A stretch of 64,000 bases of DNA from Myxococcales bacterium (GTDB taxonomy: Bacteria > Myxococcota > B64-G9). Under the pieces are notes generated by a model. That model saw nothing but the letters and a program-made list of their open reading frames with translations. It did no database searches and was not told the DNA's origin. Below, piece after piece: positions 51,652-61,968 of the stretch. Positions within the stretch are counted from its first letter, which is position 1. The number at the start of each line of letters is the position of its first letter. Made by a program: the position numbers and the translations under genes. Location: contig JAAZNF010000043.1 in NCBI GenBank assembly GCA_012798435.1, forward strand, positions 16,016 through 80,015. Direction: 5' to 3'.

Positions 51652-52655
51652 TCACTGCACGAACAAAAAATCCCGCTCCTCGACCCTCCCGACCGCTCGC
51701 AGCGCCTGTCGGATCAGGGGCCGCGCCCCCGGCGAGCCCACGGCGCCGAGGACGAAGGGCAGCGCCGCATCCTGCGCCGCCGCGGCGGACCGCACCGGCG
51801 TCCCATCCAAACATTTTCCGATCTTGTGAGGGTCGATGTCGATAAAAAAATGCACCCGCCGGCCGGCGTCGCGCAACAGCCGCGCCCAGCGGCGGCCGTT
51901 CGGCCCGGCGCCCCAGATGGCCGCCTCCGCCGTCCGCGAAAGCGGGCCGGCGAGTAGAAAGTGCAGCTTCATCTCGCGGTGCCGTTCCAGATCGTAGCGC
52001 CGGTCTTGCACCGAGGCCCGCCGGGCCGAGTGCCGCCAGAAGAAGAGGCAGCGCGGCACCTTGTCGAGCCGCTCCCCCGCCTCCAGCAGCCGCAGGAACA
52101 GGTCGTAGTCCTCGGGCCACTCTCTCTCCCGGTAGCCGCCGGCGCGCGCCACCGCCGCCGCGCGCAGCGTCACCGAGGGGTGCACCAGCGGGCTCTCCAC
52201 GAAGCGTTCGCGCCGGACGTCGTCGCAGGATACGATCTCGTTCTGCCAGCTCTCGTAGCGGATCCAGCCCTGCCGCAAGCGCCCGCGCGGGAACAATCGC
52301 ACCCGGCAACCCGTCCCCGCGAGCTCGGGGTGGCGCAGGAGGTGGGAGACCTGCAGCTCGAACCTGCGCGGGTGGCACACGTCGTCCGCGTCCATCCTTG
52401 AGAGCAGCGCGCCGCGCGCGGCGGCGCGGGCGTGTTCCAGCGCTGCCACCAGCCCCCGACCCGGGTTCTCCAGCACCCGCAGCCGGCCCTCCCGCTGCGC
52501 CCAGCGCCGCAGGATCTCGAGGCTGCCGTCTTGCGAATGGTCGTCCACCGCCACGATCTCGAAGTCCGAAAACGTCTGCCGCAGCAGCGACCGCAGCGCC
52601 GCTTCCAGCGTGGTTGCGGCGTCGCGCACCGGCAGCAGCACGGACACCGCACAGG

Positions 52656-52659
<4 letters not shown>
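51652..52659 (-). CDS. Family 2 glycosyltransferase with C-terminal Rossmann-like domain
   Basis: A 335-residue protein. The GT-A domain has SVLLPVRDAATTL, AVDDHSQDGS, the metal-binding RMDADDVCHP and WPEDYDLFLRLL. From about 240 the chain continues into IWGAGPNGRRWARLLRDAGRRVHFFIDIDP, a Rossmann-like dinucleotide fold like the N-terminal domain of PglD-type sugar O-acyltransferases, which is unusual after a GT2. It transfers a sugar to a surface polysaccharide or lipid. GTG start overlaps the sigma54 activator stop by 4 bp. Confidence 0.87.
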
Positions 52660-54068
<1,409 letters not shown>

Positions 54069-54071
54069 GGA

Positions 54072-54608
54072 TCACTCCTGCACCGGCTGGAACACCAGGT
54101 CCAGGTTGATCTCGTCGGCGAGCTCCGAGAGCGCCTCCTTGACGGTCTTGAGCTGGACCTCCTGGGGCACCAAGAGCTTCATCTTGATGGAGGAGACGGT
54201 GGTCCCGCTGAGCGGCGCTGGGGCCAGGTGCGCGTCCAGGGTCTCGATGTTCACGCCGAAGCGTTTGAGGACCTCGCTCAGGCGGGCCAGGATGCCGGGG
54301 GCGTCCATGGCCACCACCTCGAGGCGCACCGGCAGCGCCGGCGGGCGGGAGGAAGCGGAGGGGTTGGCGGCGTCGAACACCATGGCCCGCAGCGCCGAGG
54401 CCTGCTCGAAGGCAGGGAGGTCCGCGCGCAGCCGGGCCACGTCCGGCGCCTCTCCCGAGAACAGCGCGATCAGCGCGAACTGGCCGCCCAGCACCGCCAT
54501 GCGGCTGTCCTCGAGGTTGCAGTTGTGGACGAACAAGAACTGGCTCACGTCGTACACGATGCCCGCCCGGTCGGGCCCCGATGCCGAGAGAATGGCGTAC
54601 GCTTTCAT
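54072..54608 (-). CDS. ACT-domain regulator, GcvR-like
   Basis: A 178-residue protein with two ACT domains: AYAILSASGPDRAGIVYDVSQFLFVHNCNLEDSRM at the N-terminus and LEVVAMDAPGILARLSEVLKRFGVNIETLDAHL from about 90. This is the layout of the glycine-cleavage regulator GcvR and similar amino-acid-sensing proteins. It probably binds a small ligand and modulates the NtrC-type activator encoded with it. A promoter at 54642-54671 precedes it. Confidence 0.85.
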   Translation of the reverse strand: MKAYAILSASGPDRAGIVYDVSQFLFVHNCNLEDSRMAVLGGQFALIALFSGEAPDVARLRADLPAFEQASALRAMVFDAANPSASSRPPALPVRLEVVAMDAPGILARLSEVLKRFGVNIETLDAHLAPAPLSGTTVSSIKMKLLVPQEVQLKTVKEALSELADEINLDLVFQPVQE

Positions 54609-54641
54609 GCCTGGCCTCCCGCCGCCTGAAACGGCGATGCC

Positions 54642-54671
54642 AGGCTACGGAAGGACCGCTCCGGGTGTCAA
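54642..54671 (-). promoter_or_regulatory. Promoter of the ACT-NtrC-glycosyltransferase operon
   Basis: Minus-strand TTGACA at 54671-54666, 18-nt spacer and TAGCCT at 54647-54642, 33 bp before the start codon. No -24/-12 sigma54 box is seen here. Confidence 0.5.
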
Positions 54672-54732
54672 GTGCCGTGCCCGGTCACCGCCTGTATGCT
54701 TTTTTCGGTTTTCAGGTCACAATAGGTTCATC

Positions 54733-56097
54733 ATGAACCGCCTCGCGCTCGCCTGGGCCTTGCTCGCTTTCGGCTGCGGCGCCTGCCATCCGGAGCGGCC
54801 GCCGGGATGGAGCGAGGCCACCCACGGCCCGGACGCGGCGCCGGACTACGCCCTCCTCTTCGACGACTCCAAGGTCCGCCGGCTCGACATTCGCATCGCG
54901 CCCGAGGTGCACCGGGCCATGCTGGAAGATCTGGAGAAGTATAAGCAGGCCCCCGAGGGCCCGCTGAGCGCCGGCGACCCCATGTGGGTCCCGGTCGAGT
55001 TGGAGTTCGAGGGCGGCGTGTGGCGCCACGTCGGCATGCGCTACAAGGGCAACTCGTCGCTGAAGTCCGCCGTGGCCGAGGGCATCCGCAAGCTCGCCTT
55101 CCGGCTCGACTTCGACAAGTTCGAGGACGACTACCCTTCGATCCGCGACCAGCGGTTCTATGGCTTTGGCGAGATGACCTTCTCCAACGCCTTCAAGGAC
55201 CCGTCGCTCATCCGGGACAAACTGGCCGCAGACATCTTTCGCCGGGGCGGCGTCCCGGCGGCGCGGGGCGCCTTCGTGCGGGTGCACGTCGACTTCGGCG
55301 AGGGGCCGGTGTACTTCGGCCTGTACACCATGATCGAGGACCCGGCCGATCGCATGCTTTCGTCGCAGTTCAACACCGGGGGCGGCAACCTGTACAAGCC
55401 GGAGCCGATGCAGGGGCCGGACAGCGGCGGCGCGACCTGGTCGCGCTTCGTCGAGGCGGACTTCGACAAGCAGACCAACCAGGGCTCGGGTTACGCTGAC
55501 GTCATCGCGGCCATCGCGGCCCTGAACGCGCCCGCCCCGGACCCCGCGGCCTGGCGCGCCGGGCTGGAGGCGGTGTTCGACGTGGCCGGGTTCCTGCGCT
55601 GGCTGGCCATCAACCAGACCATGGAGAACTGGGACAGCTACCTGTGCATCCCCCACAACTACTACCTGTACGCCGACCCGGGGGACGGCGGGCGGCTTTC
55701 CTGGATCCCCTGGGACCTCAACGAGGCCATGCTCCACCGCGCCGGGCACTGCAACCCGGAGACGCTGGCCTGGTCGGTGCTGCTCGACGAGGTGGACCAG
55801 CGGCGGCCGCTGGTGCGGCGCCTGCTCGACGATCCGGTGTACCGGCAGCGCTACCGCGACGAGCTCGTGGCGGCAATCTCCGGGGCCTTCGAGCCGGATT
55901 GGGTGCAGCAGACGGCCCGGGCCTACCACGAGCTGGTGGCGCCGTTCGTGACTGGCACAGAGGGAGAGGCGGCGCCGTACACCTTCCTCAAGGACGACGC
56001 GGAGTTCGAGACCTCGCTGGACGGCCCGGGCGGGACGCCGCTCAACTTGCACGTCCAGGCGCGGGTGAGCTTCGTGCGCCAGGCCCTGGGATTGTAG
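54733..56097 (+). CDS. CotH-family lipoprotein
   Basis: A 454-residue exported protein with lipobox FGCGAC (Cys near 16). The CotH domain (about 50-400) shows RRLDIRIAPEVHRAMLEDL, GMRYKGNSSLK, a conserved KLAFRLDFDKF and SNAFKDPSLIRDKLAADIFRRGG, RVHVDFGEGPVYFGLYTMIED and WIPWDLNEAM. CotH proteins are atypical protein kinases or structural proteins; the WDxN motif is near the predicted active site. In Gram-negative bacteria they are often found with DUF2490 and polyphosphate polymerase genes; the DUF2490 gene follows here. Confidence 0.9.
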   Translation: MNRLALAWALLAFGCGACHPERPPGWSEATHGPDAAPDYALLFDDSKVRRLDIRIAPEVHRAMLEDLEKYKQAPEGPLSAGDPMWVPVELEFEGGVWRHVGMRYKGNSSLKSAVAEGIRKLAFRLDFDKFEDDYPSIRDQRFYGFGEMTFSNAFKDPSLIRDKLAADIFRRGGVPAARGAFVRVHVDFGEGPVYFGLYTMIEDPADRMLSSQFNTGGGNLYKPEPMQGPDSGGATWSRFVEADFDKQTNQGSGYADVIAAIAALNAPAPDPAAWRAGLEAVFDVAGFLRWLAINQTMENWDSYLCIPHNYYLYADPGDGGRLSWIPWDLNEAMLHRAGHCNPETLAWSVLLDEVDQRRPLVRRLLDDPVYRQRYRDELVAAISGAFEPDWVQQTARAYHELVAPFVTGTEGEAAPYTFLKDDAEFETSLDGPGGTPLNLHVQARVSFVRQALGL

Positions 56098-56143
56098 GAG
56101 CCATTCCCCATCATGGGCGTGTTACCCACCTCACCTTCCGGTA

Positions 56144-56181
56144 GCGCGAACGCGGGGCACACCCGGCCAGCGTGTTCGCGC
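56144..56181. repeat. Hairpin element E, copy 2
   Basis: GCGCGAACGCG at 56144-56154 and CGTGTTCGCGC at 56171-56181 around a 16-nt loop; the reverse complement matches the element at 33463-33502 in stem and loop. It lies between the CotH and DUF2490 genes. Confidence 0.6.
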
Positions 56182-56214
56182 GCAGCGTTGATCTACGGCC
56201 AGACCGCAGGCAAG

Positions 56215-56889
56215 GTGCCCACGTTGAGGATCTTCGCGCTCATCTTGTCTTCTCTGGCCCTGGCGCTGCCGGCGTCGGCCGGGCAGGAGTTCCGGCTCTG
56301 GAGCGAGGCCGGCATCCGGGTCAAGGTCGCAAAGCGCTTACGGCTCGAGTTCGACGGGCACCTCAGGCTGGAGAAGAACCTCTCGGTGGTGGACTCGCTG
56401 ATGCCCGAGCTTTCCGTTTCCTACCGGGCGGCGAAGTTCTTGCGCCTGGAGGCCGGCTTTCGCTACATCGCCGAGCCCATCGAGAGCCTGGAGGACACCT
56501 ACCTCGAGTCCTGGTACCGGTTCTTCGCCGGGGCGCGGCTTTCACACCGGATGAAACCCGTCACGCTCAAGTACCGCCTGCGCTTCGAGGAGGAGTTCGG
56601 CTGGCCCTGGAGGAAGGACGAGGCGCTCACGGCCAAGCACACCGTGCGAAACCTGTTCGGCGCCGAGGTCCGGCTCCCCGGCGGGTTCGTCCCCAACCTC
56701 TCCGGCGAGCTCTTCCTGCGCATCGCCGATCCCGACGGGCCGCTGCACAAGTGGCGGGCCACGGCGGGGCTGGACTGGGAGATCGGCCGGCACACGCTGT
56801 CGCTCTACTACCGGCTGGAAGACCCCCTGGGCGATGCAGAGGACCCCACCCGGCACATCCTCGGCACCGGGTATCATTACTCGTTCTGA
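56215..56889 (+). CDS. DUF2490 outer-membrane beta-barrel protein
   Basis: About 224 residues. A signal peptide (about 1-21, LRIFALILSSLALALPASAG) and then alternating hydrophobic/polar beta-strands: FRLWSEAGIRVKVAKRLRLEFDGHLRLEKN, SVSYRAAKFLRLEAGFRYI, LSHRMKPVTLKYRLRFEEEF, ending HILGTGYHYSF with a C-terminal aromatic Phe, typical of outer-membrane barrels. DUF2490 proteins have no assigned function. GTG at 56215 is chosen because it starts the signal peptide; an ATG at 56113 would add a non-signal stretch that includes hairpin E. Confidence 0.75.
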   Translation: MPTLRIFALILSSLALALPASAGQEFRLWSEAGIRVKVAKRLRLEFDGHLRLEKNLSVVDSLMPELSVSYRAAKFLRLEAGFRYIAEPIESLEDTYLESWYRFFAGARLSHRMKPVTLKYRLRFEEEFGWPWRKDEALTAKHTVRNLFGAEVRLPGGFVPNLSGELFLRIADPDGPLHKWRATAGLDWEIGRHTLSLYYRLEDPLGDAEDPTRHILGTGYHYSF

Positions 56890-56907
56890 ACTCCTACGAG
56901 GTGACGG

Positions 56908-58911
56908 ATGCGACGCTCTTTTGGTTGGAGGCCGGGCTTTGTGTCGCTTGCGGCGGCGGTGGCGTGGGCCGCGGGGTGCTCTGCCGAGCCGGACTTTCGC
57001 TACAGCATCTTCACCTACCAGTTCCCGATGGGATTCGAGAACACGGCGAGCGGCGACTTTTTCGAACAGAGCTGGACTTACGACGCCATCCCGGTCCACC
57101 CGCGCTACACCCACGCGCTCTCCTTCCAGGTCAGCCCCATGCTGCCCCCGCTCCTCTCCGCGCCGCCCTCGCAGGGGCCGCTTATCCTGTACTCGGACGA
57201 CCTCGAGGTGCTGGTGTTCTCGCCGCTGGACCACTTCTTCGAGAGTCTCATCGCCTTCGAGGACGGGGCCATCTGGCCCGGGCTCCAGGGCGACCTGGAG
57301 AGCATCCCGGCCGGCCTGCGGCACCGCTTCCTCCTGGTGAGCGGGCGCGGCATCCAACCCACCCTGAGCCGGTGGGGCGAGATCATGCGCGCCGAGCACG
57401 GGCGCGCGCGGGCCGATCGCTACGCCGATCGCGGCCTCTCTCACCTGGGGTACTGGACCGACAACGGGGCGTACTATTACTACCACAAGGAGCCCGGCCT
57501 GACCGAGGAGCAGACGCTCCTGGCCGTGCTGGAGGAGGCCCGCGAAAAGAACATCCCCTACGGTTATTTGCAACTCGACTCGTGGTGGTACTTCAAGCAG
57601 CCGGGCGGCTCGGCGGCGGCGCCCTGGCTCGGGTTGATCCGCTGGGAGCCGCAGCCCGAGATGTTCCCGGCGGGCCTTGCCGCCTTCCAGGCCGCGGCCA
57701 ACCTGCCCATCGTGGCCCACAACCGCTGGTTCGCCCCACAGAACGCCTACCGCGACCTCGCCGACTTCGTCGAGGAGGGCGACTTCGCGCTGCCGCTCGG
57801 CCGCGCGGTGTTCGACCGGATCCTGCGCGATGCGGCCGCGTGGGGCCTGGTCACCTACGAGCAGGACTGGCTGGCCAACCAGTTCTGGGGGCTACGGTAC
57901 CTTCGCGCCGGGGTGGGCCGCGCCGAGCGCTGGATGTCGGACCTGCACGCGGCGGTGGCCGGGCGGAATCTCACCATGCAGCTGTGCATGGCCTCGCCGG
58001 CCCACCTGCTCGACGCCCTGGATCGCCCGGCGGTCACCAGCGTCCGCACCTCCATCGACTACACGCCCTCCATCTCCAAGGAATCCTACTGGCCCCAGTT
58101 CTTCAGCGTGGCCATGCTGGCCTGGGAGGTCGGCCTGCTGCCGTTCAAGGACACCTTCCGCACCAGCGAGGCCCATCCCCAGGCCGAGGCGCTGATCTCG
58201 GCGCTCAGCGCCGGCCTGGTGGGCCCCGGCGACGCCCTGGGGACGGCCGACGGCGAGCTGCTTTCCCGCACCTGCCGCGCCGACGGGGTGCTGCTCAAAC
58301 CCGACCGGCCCGCCTTTCCCCTGGACGGGATGTTCCTGCCGCACGAGCGGCCGTTCACCGTGATGAGCTGGTCGGAGCGGGCGGGGCTGGGGCGCTGGCT
58401 GTACCTGGCGGCTTTCCACCTGGCGAGCGAGCATCAGCAGCGCACCGCCGAGGACCGGCTGTGGGTGGGCATCCAGTACGCTGACACGGACGCCGGCCGC
58501 ATGTTCGTCTTCCCGGAGACGGTGCGCGACTTCACGGTATCGCTCGGCGAGCTGGGCGCCCGGGGACCGATGGTGGCCTACGACTGGCGGAGCGGGAAGG
58601 CCTTCCGGGTCGAGGGCGAGTTCGAGCTTCCGCGCATCGATGACCTTTACGACTTCGACTTTTTGGTGCTCGCCCCGGTCCTCGAAAACGGGCTCGCGCT
58701 CATCGGCGAGACGAGCAAGTTCATCACCCTGGCCGACCGGCGCTTCTTGTCAATCGAGGTGGAGGGCGACACCCTCCGGCTTGCGCTGGAGGGCGCGCCG
58801 GACGAGGAGGTGGTGGTGCGGGCCTTCGACGCCAGGGCCGACGCCTGGCTATCCGACTCGGTGATCCGGCTCGACGAGGCCGGCCATGGTGAGGGGCGGA
58901 TCGGGCGCTAG
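56908..58911 (+). CDS. Lipoprotein glycoside hydrolase-like (GH36/GH31-like TIM barrel)
   Basis: A 667-residue exported protein with lipobox AWAAGC (Cys near 24). A beta-rich N-terminal region (about 30-160) is followed by a TIM-barrel-like stretch (about 160-520) with LGYWTDNGAYYYYHKEPG, IPYGYLQLDSWWYFK, IVAHNRWF, YEQDWLANQFWG and LTMQLCMASP. LQLDSWW and the YEQDW segment resemble catalytic Asp-bearing strands of GH36/GH27/GH31 alpha-galactosidases and related raffinose-synthase-like proteins. A beta-sandwich domain ends the chain. Substrate unknown; a surface galactoside or peptidoglycan-linked sugar is possible. 18 bp after the DUF2490 gene, so probably the same operon as CotH. Confidence 0.65.
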   Translation: MRRSFGWRPGFVSLAAAVAWAAGCSAEPDFRYSIFTYQFPMGFENTASGDFFEQSWTYDAIPVHPRYTHALSFQVSPMLPPLLSAPPSQGPLILYSDDLEVLVFSPLDHFFESLIAFEDGAIWPGLQGDLESIPAGLRHRFLLVSGRGIQPTLSRWGEIMRAEHGRARADRYADRGLSHLGYWTDNGAYYYYHKEPGLTEEQTLLAVLEEAREKNIPYGYLQLDSWWYFKQPGGSAAAPWLGLIRWEPQPEMFPAGLAAFQAAANLPIVAHNRWFAPQNAYRDLADFVEEGDFALPLGRAVFDRILRDAAAWGLVTYEQDWLANQFWGLRYLRAGVGRAERWMSDLHAAVAGRNLTMQLCMASPAHLLDALDRPAVTSVRTSIDYTPSISKESYWPQFFSVAMLAWEVGLLPFKDTFRTSEAHPQAEALISALSAGLVGPGDALGTADGELLSRTCRADGVLLKPDRPAFPLDGMFLPHERPFTVMSWSERAGLGRWLYLAAFHLASEHQQRTAEDRLWVGIQYADTDAGRMFVFPETVRDFTVSLGELGARGPMVAYDWRSGKAFRVEGEFELPRIDDLYDFDFLVLAPVLENGLALIGETSKFITLADRRFLSIEVEGDTLRLALEGAPDEEVVVRAFDARADAWLSDSVIRLDEAGHGEGRIGR

Positions 58912-58924
58912 AACAGACAACTTC

Positions 58925-58961
58925 TCACGATGCGGCGAGGCATCACCCGCACGCATTGTGA
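58925..58961. terminator. Hairpin after the glycoside hydrolase-like gene
   Basis: TCACGATGCG and CGCATTGTGA (one mismatch) flank a 17-nt loop. The 196 bp that follow (58962-59157) are unusually AT-rich and hold TATATT/TATTAT boxes near 59093, a possible promoter for the next gene, then a strong AGGAGGAG ribosome site. Confidence 0.4.
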
Positions 58962-59157
58962 AGCCCTCGGGCAACACATACAACCTGCTGATAAGCATTA
59001 TGAAAATTGCTAAACCTCCGTTTTTGCAAAACACATGTAATCTCAAAAACGACAGCCAAGCGGCGCTATTATTCGTAACAACTTGAAAAACATATATTAT
59101 TTCGGTTGGCACGCAACCTGCTTTCCGACGCGGCGGGAATACAGGAGGAGGACTCCA

Positions 59158-61206
59158 ATGAAACATCTCGCCATCTTCTTCGCGGCGGCGCTGGTTGTCG
59201 GTTGCGGGGGCGCCGAACAGCTCGAATCCAATCCATTCCTCGAGGGTTGGGAGGCCGGCAACGACAAGGAGGACACCGGCTATGTCAACCTGCGCTACAC
59301 CGAGATGGAGGTGACCCTGGAGGGCGACCTCGAAGCCCCTTCGTACCGCATCTTCGAGGCCCCGGGCGAGCTCGCCCAGTTCGCGGTGACGTACTTGCGC
59401 GAGAAGCGGGGCCTGTACCTGGAGATCCTGGCCGAGGACGCCGGCGTGCCCGCCCGCGTGGAGTGGCTGGTGGACGGGGTGTGGCTCGACCACACCCAGG
59501 CGCGCGCCGTGAGCGCCGCCAAGCTCACCCACTTCCGCCTGGCCAACGCCAACGCGGTGGTGAAGACCGGCTCCAACGTGCAGGCCGGCCAGGTGTTCGA
59601 GGCCCGCGTCCCGAAGAAGCCCTACTCCATCATGAGCGACGCCGGCGACAAGTGCGCCACGCCCGACGATCACATCGGGCTCTCCCAGTCGGTGTACTGG
59701 TACCTGTGGAACCCCGACCGCAGCGGCTGCCCCGCGGAGCTCACCACCACCCTCAAGCTCACCGTGGAGGAGGTGTTCCCCGCCAACGCCGAGAGCTACC
59801 CCGAGTACGACAAGCTGTGGGCCGACGGCAAGCTCACCGCGGCGGTGTTCTGGGCCAAGCTCGACGACGGCGACGTGGCAAAGGACTACAACTGGGGCAA
59901 CTTCAACAAGTTCTGCACCTTTCTTACGCAGGCCGGCTTCAGCGAGACGACCGCCGAGCTCGGCAAGCGCTTCACCAAGGTCTCCGGCGAGCGCACGGTG
60001 ATCGTGGACGTGTTCGGCCCGGACGTCTTTCACAGCGTGGCCGACTACACCAACCTGCAGAATTGGCAGAAGGCGGTGCTGGAGCACGAGATCGTCATGT
60101 ACAACGGCCACAGCGTGCTCGGCACCGGCATGGCCTTCGAGCAGATCCGCTACCCCGACTCCTACCAGATCTTCCAGGTGGCGAGCTGCCTGTCGTACGA
60201 GTACTACGTCAACCCGGTGCTGGCCGGCAAGGGCAGCTGGGACAAGGTGGACGTGCTCTCCAACGTCGAGCCCACCTACTACAGCGAGAACCTGCCGCTG
60301 ACCTCGGCCGTGCTGGCCAAGCTCATCTGGGGGTTCGAGAACGGCGGCCGCGCCTCGTGGCAGGACATCATGCAGGCCGCCAGCCAGAAGCTGGGGCACG
60401 CCCGCTTCGGCGTGAGCGGCGCCCGCGGCAACTGCTACTCCCCCGCCGGCGATCGCTGCCACAGCGAGCCGCCCGCGGGAGAGAAGCGCTTCACCCAGGA
60501 GCCCGCCGCCGCCATCCCCGACAACAACCCCGCCGGGATCTCCTCCACCATCGAGGTGGGCGAGGACCTCACCATCTCGGATCTTTCGCTCGAGCTGGAC
60601 GTGAGCCACACCTGGGTGGGCGATCTCAAGATCGAGCTCAGCCACGATGGCGTGAGCCAGACCATCTGGAACCGCGAGGGCGGGTCGGCCAAGGACATCC
60701 GCCAGGTCATCCGGGTGCCGGGCTTCGTGGGCAAGCCCGCCCGCGGCGCCTGGACGCTCAAGGTAATCGACGCCGCCTCGCGCGACACGGGCACGCTGAA
60801 CCGCTGGACCCTGGTGGTCTCCTCCGGGGGCGGCGAGCCGCCGGTGGGCGAGCCCAAGACCTACGCGAGCGGCGCCGCGCTCGACATCCCCGACGGCGAC
60901 GAGCGTGGGGTCTCCTCGGTCATCGAGGTCCCGGACGCGCTCAGCATCGCCTCCCTCAAGGTCGAGCTGGACATCAGCCACAGCTACGTGGGCGACCTGA
61001 CGGTGGTGGTGTCGCACGACGGAACGCCTTTTGCGCTGTGGGACCAGGCGGGCGGCTCGGCCGACGACATCCGCCAGAGCTTCGAGGTGTCGGTGTTCAA
61101 CGGCCAGAGCGCCGCCGGTACCTGGACCCTCCAGGTCGTCGATCACGCCGCCATCGACACCGGCCGCTTGAACCGCTGGGCCCTGATCGTCACTCCCGCC
61201 CGCTGA
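59158..61206 (+). CDS. Lipoprotein with possible clan-CD protease site and two P domains
   Basis: A 682-residue lipoprotein (lipobox VVGCGG, Cys at 16). The central region (about 160-430) is not assigned to a named family, but it has the two-strand signature of caspase/gingipain-like cysteine proteases: a hydrophobic strand ending VMYNGHS (His318) and another ending IFQVASC (Cys344). Two proprotein-convertase P domains follow (about 440-560 and 575-680), each with LDVSHTWVGDLKIEL or LDISHSYVGDLTVVV, the DIRQ segment and a G.WTL..D.A..DTG.LNRW finish. P domains stabilise or target proteases. Ribosome site AGGAGGAG is 7 nt upstream; a perfect terminator follows. Confidence 0.7.
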   Translation: MKHLAIFFAAALVVGCGGAEQLESNPFLEGWEAGNDKEDTGYVNLRYTEMEVTLEGDLEAPSYRIFEAPGELAQFAVTYLREKRGLYLEILAEDAGVPARVEWLVDGVWLDHTQARAVSAAKLTHFRLANANAVVKTGSNVQAGQVFEARVPKKPYSIMSDAGDKCATPDDHIGLSQSVYWYLWNPDRSGCPAELTTTLKLTVEEVFPANAESYPEYDKLWADGKLTAAVFWAKLDDGDVAKDYNWGNFNKFCTFLTQAGFSETTAELGKRFTKVSGERTVIVDVFGPDVFHSVADYTNLQNWQKAVLEHEIVMYNGHSVLGTGMAFEQIRYPDSYQIFQVASCLSYEYYVNPVLAGKGSWDKVDVLSNVEPTYYSENLPLTSAVLAKLIWGFENGGRASWQDIMQAASQKLGHARFGVSGARGNCYSPAGDRCHSEPPAGEKRFTQEPAAAIPDNNPAGISSTIEVGEDLTISDLSLELDVSHTWVGDLKIELSHDGVSQTIWNREGGSAKDIRQVIRVPGFVGKPARGAWTLKVIDAASRDTGTLNRWTLVVSSGGGEPPVGEPKTYASGAALDIPDGDERGVSSVIEVPDALSIASLKVELDISHSYVGDLTVVVSHDGTPFALWDQAGGSADDIRQSFEVSVFNGQSAAGTWTLQVVDHAAIDTGRLNRWALIVTPAR

Positions 61207-61231
61207 AGCACGTTCGACACGCACGAAAAAC

Positions 61232-61262
61232 AAAAGCCCCGCGAGCGATCGCGGGGCTTTTT
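61232..61262. terminator. Bidirectional rho-independent terminator
   Basis: AAAAGCCCCGCGA and TCGCGGGGCTTTT form a perfect 13-bp stem with a GCGA loop and T/A runs on both sides. It serves the plus-strand lipoprotein gene and the minus-strand tRNA. Confidence 0.9.
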
Positions 61263-61264
61263 CA

Positions 61265-61348
61265 TGCCGGCGGAGGGAATCGAACCCACATGGTGTTGCC
61301 ACCGCGGGATTTTGAGTCCCGTGCGTCTGCCAGTTTCGCCACGCCGGC
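61265..61348 (-). tRNA. tRNA-Leu (CAA)
   Basis: 84 nt on the minus strand. The acceptor stem GCCGGCG/CGCCGGC is perfect, the anticodon stem CGGGA/TCCCG encloses loop CTCAAAA giving anticodon CAA (codon UUG), a long variable arm is present, and the T loop reads TTCGATT with one T-T mismatch in its stem. The discriminator is A, as in tRNA-Leu. The CCA end is not encoded. A shared terminator lies 2 bp downstream. Confidence 0.9.
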
Positions 61349-61404
61349 GCAACGGGTCATGTTGATACCAGGAATCTTCGGCCGCGGTCAAGCTGGGAAC
61401 CTGG

Positions 61405-61848
61405 CTATTCGGATTCAAGACGCCGCAGCGCCTCGGCCAGCTCGGCCGGGTCCTGCAATGTTGCCAGATTTCGCGCCCCCTCCTGAAAGCCCTCCAGCGC
61501 GTTGAAGTGCCGGTCGAAGGGCTCGCCCTGGTTCGTGGGCACCAGGAAGATGTGGGTGTGCGGGATGCGGCGGCCGCGCGCGTACAGGGACACGAACTCC
61601 GGCCGGAAGGCGCGCATGATCTTCTGGGCGGTGCGCCGGGCAAGCTCGAAGAGGCTCGCCGTCTCCTCGGCCGAGAGGTCGTGCCACCAGGGGACGTGGC
61701 GCCGCGGCAGGACCAGGCAGTGCCCGCGAGCGTAGGGCTGGATGTCCAGGATGGCGATAGCATGCTCGTTCTCGCCGACCCGGTAGCCGGGGGCCTTCTT
61801 CGCGATGATGTCGCAAAAAATGCATGCGGACGTTGTGCCGTTCCTCAT
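61405..61848 (-). CDS. HIT-family nucleotide hydrolase/transferase
   Basis: A 147-residue HIT protein with N-terminal ACIFCDIIAKKAPGYRVGE, central GHCLVLPRRHVP and the catalytic motif IPHTHIFLVPTN. The canonical HxHxH reads H-T-H-I-F, so the third His is Phe; the central nucleophile His is kept if aligned this way. HIT proteins act on AMP- or GMP-linked substrates. Start at 61848 has GGAGAG upstream. A single gene beside tRNA-Leu. Confidence 0.9.
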   Translation of the reverse strand: MRNGTTSACIFCDIIAKKAPGYRVGENEHAIAILDIQPYARGHCLVLPRRHVPWWHDLSAEETASLFELARRTAQKIMRAFRPEFVSLYARGRRIPHTHIFLVPTNQGEPFDRHFNALEGFQEGARNLATLQDPAELAEALRRLESE

Positions 61849-61968
61849 GGGTCTCTCCTCTCGGTGGAAAGGAGCATGCTGTATTCCGTCCGGTGGCGCA
61901 AGAAGACTCGCATTGACCGCGCCGCGCGCCGGAGGGTAAGGTCGTCCCGGACCGCGGATCATACGCGC

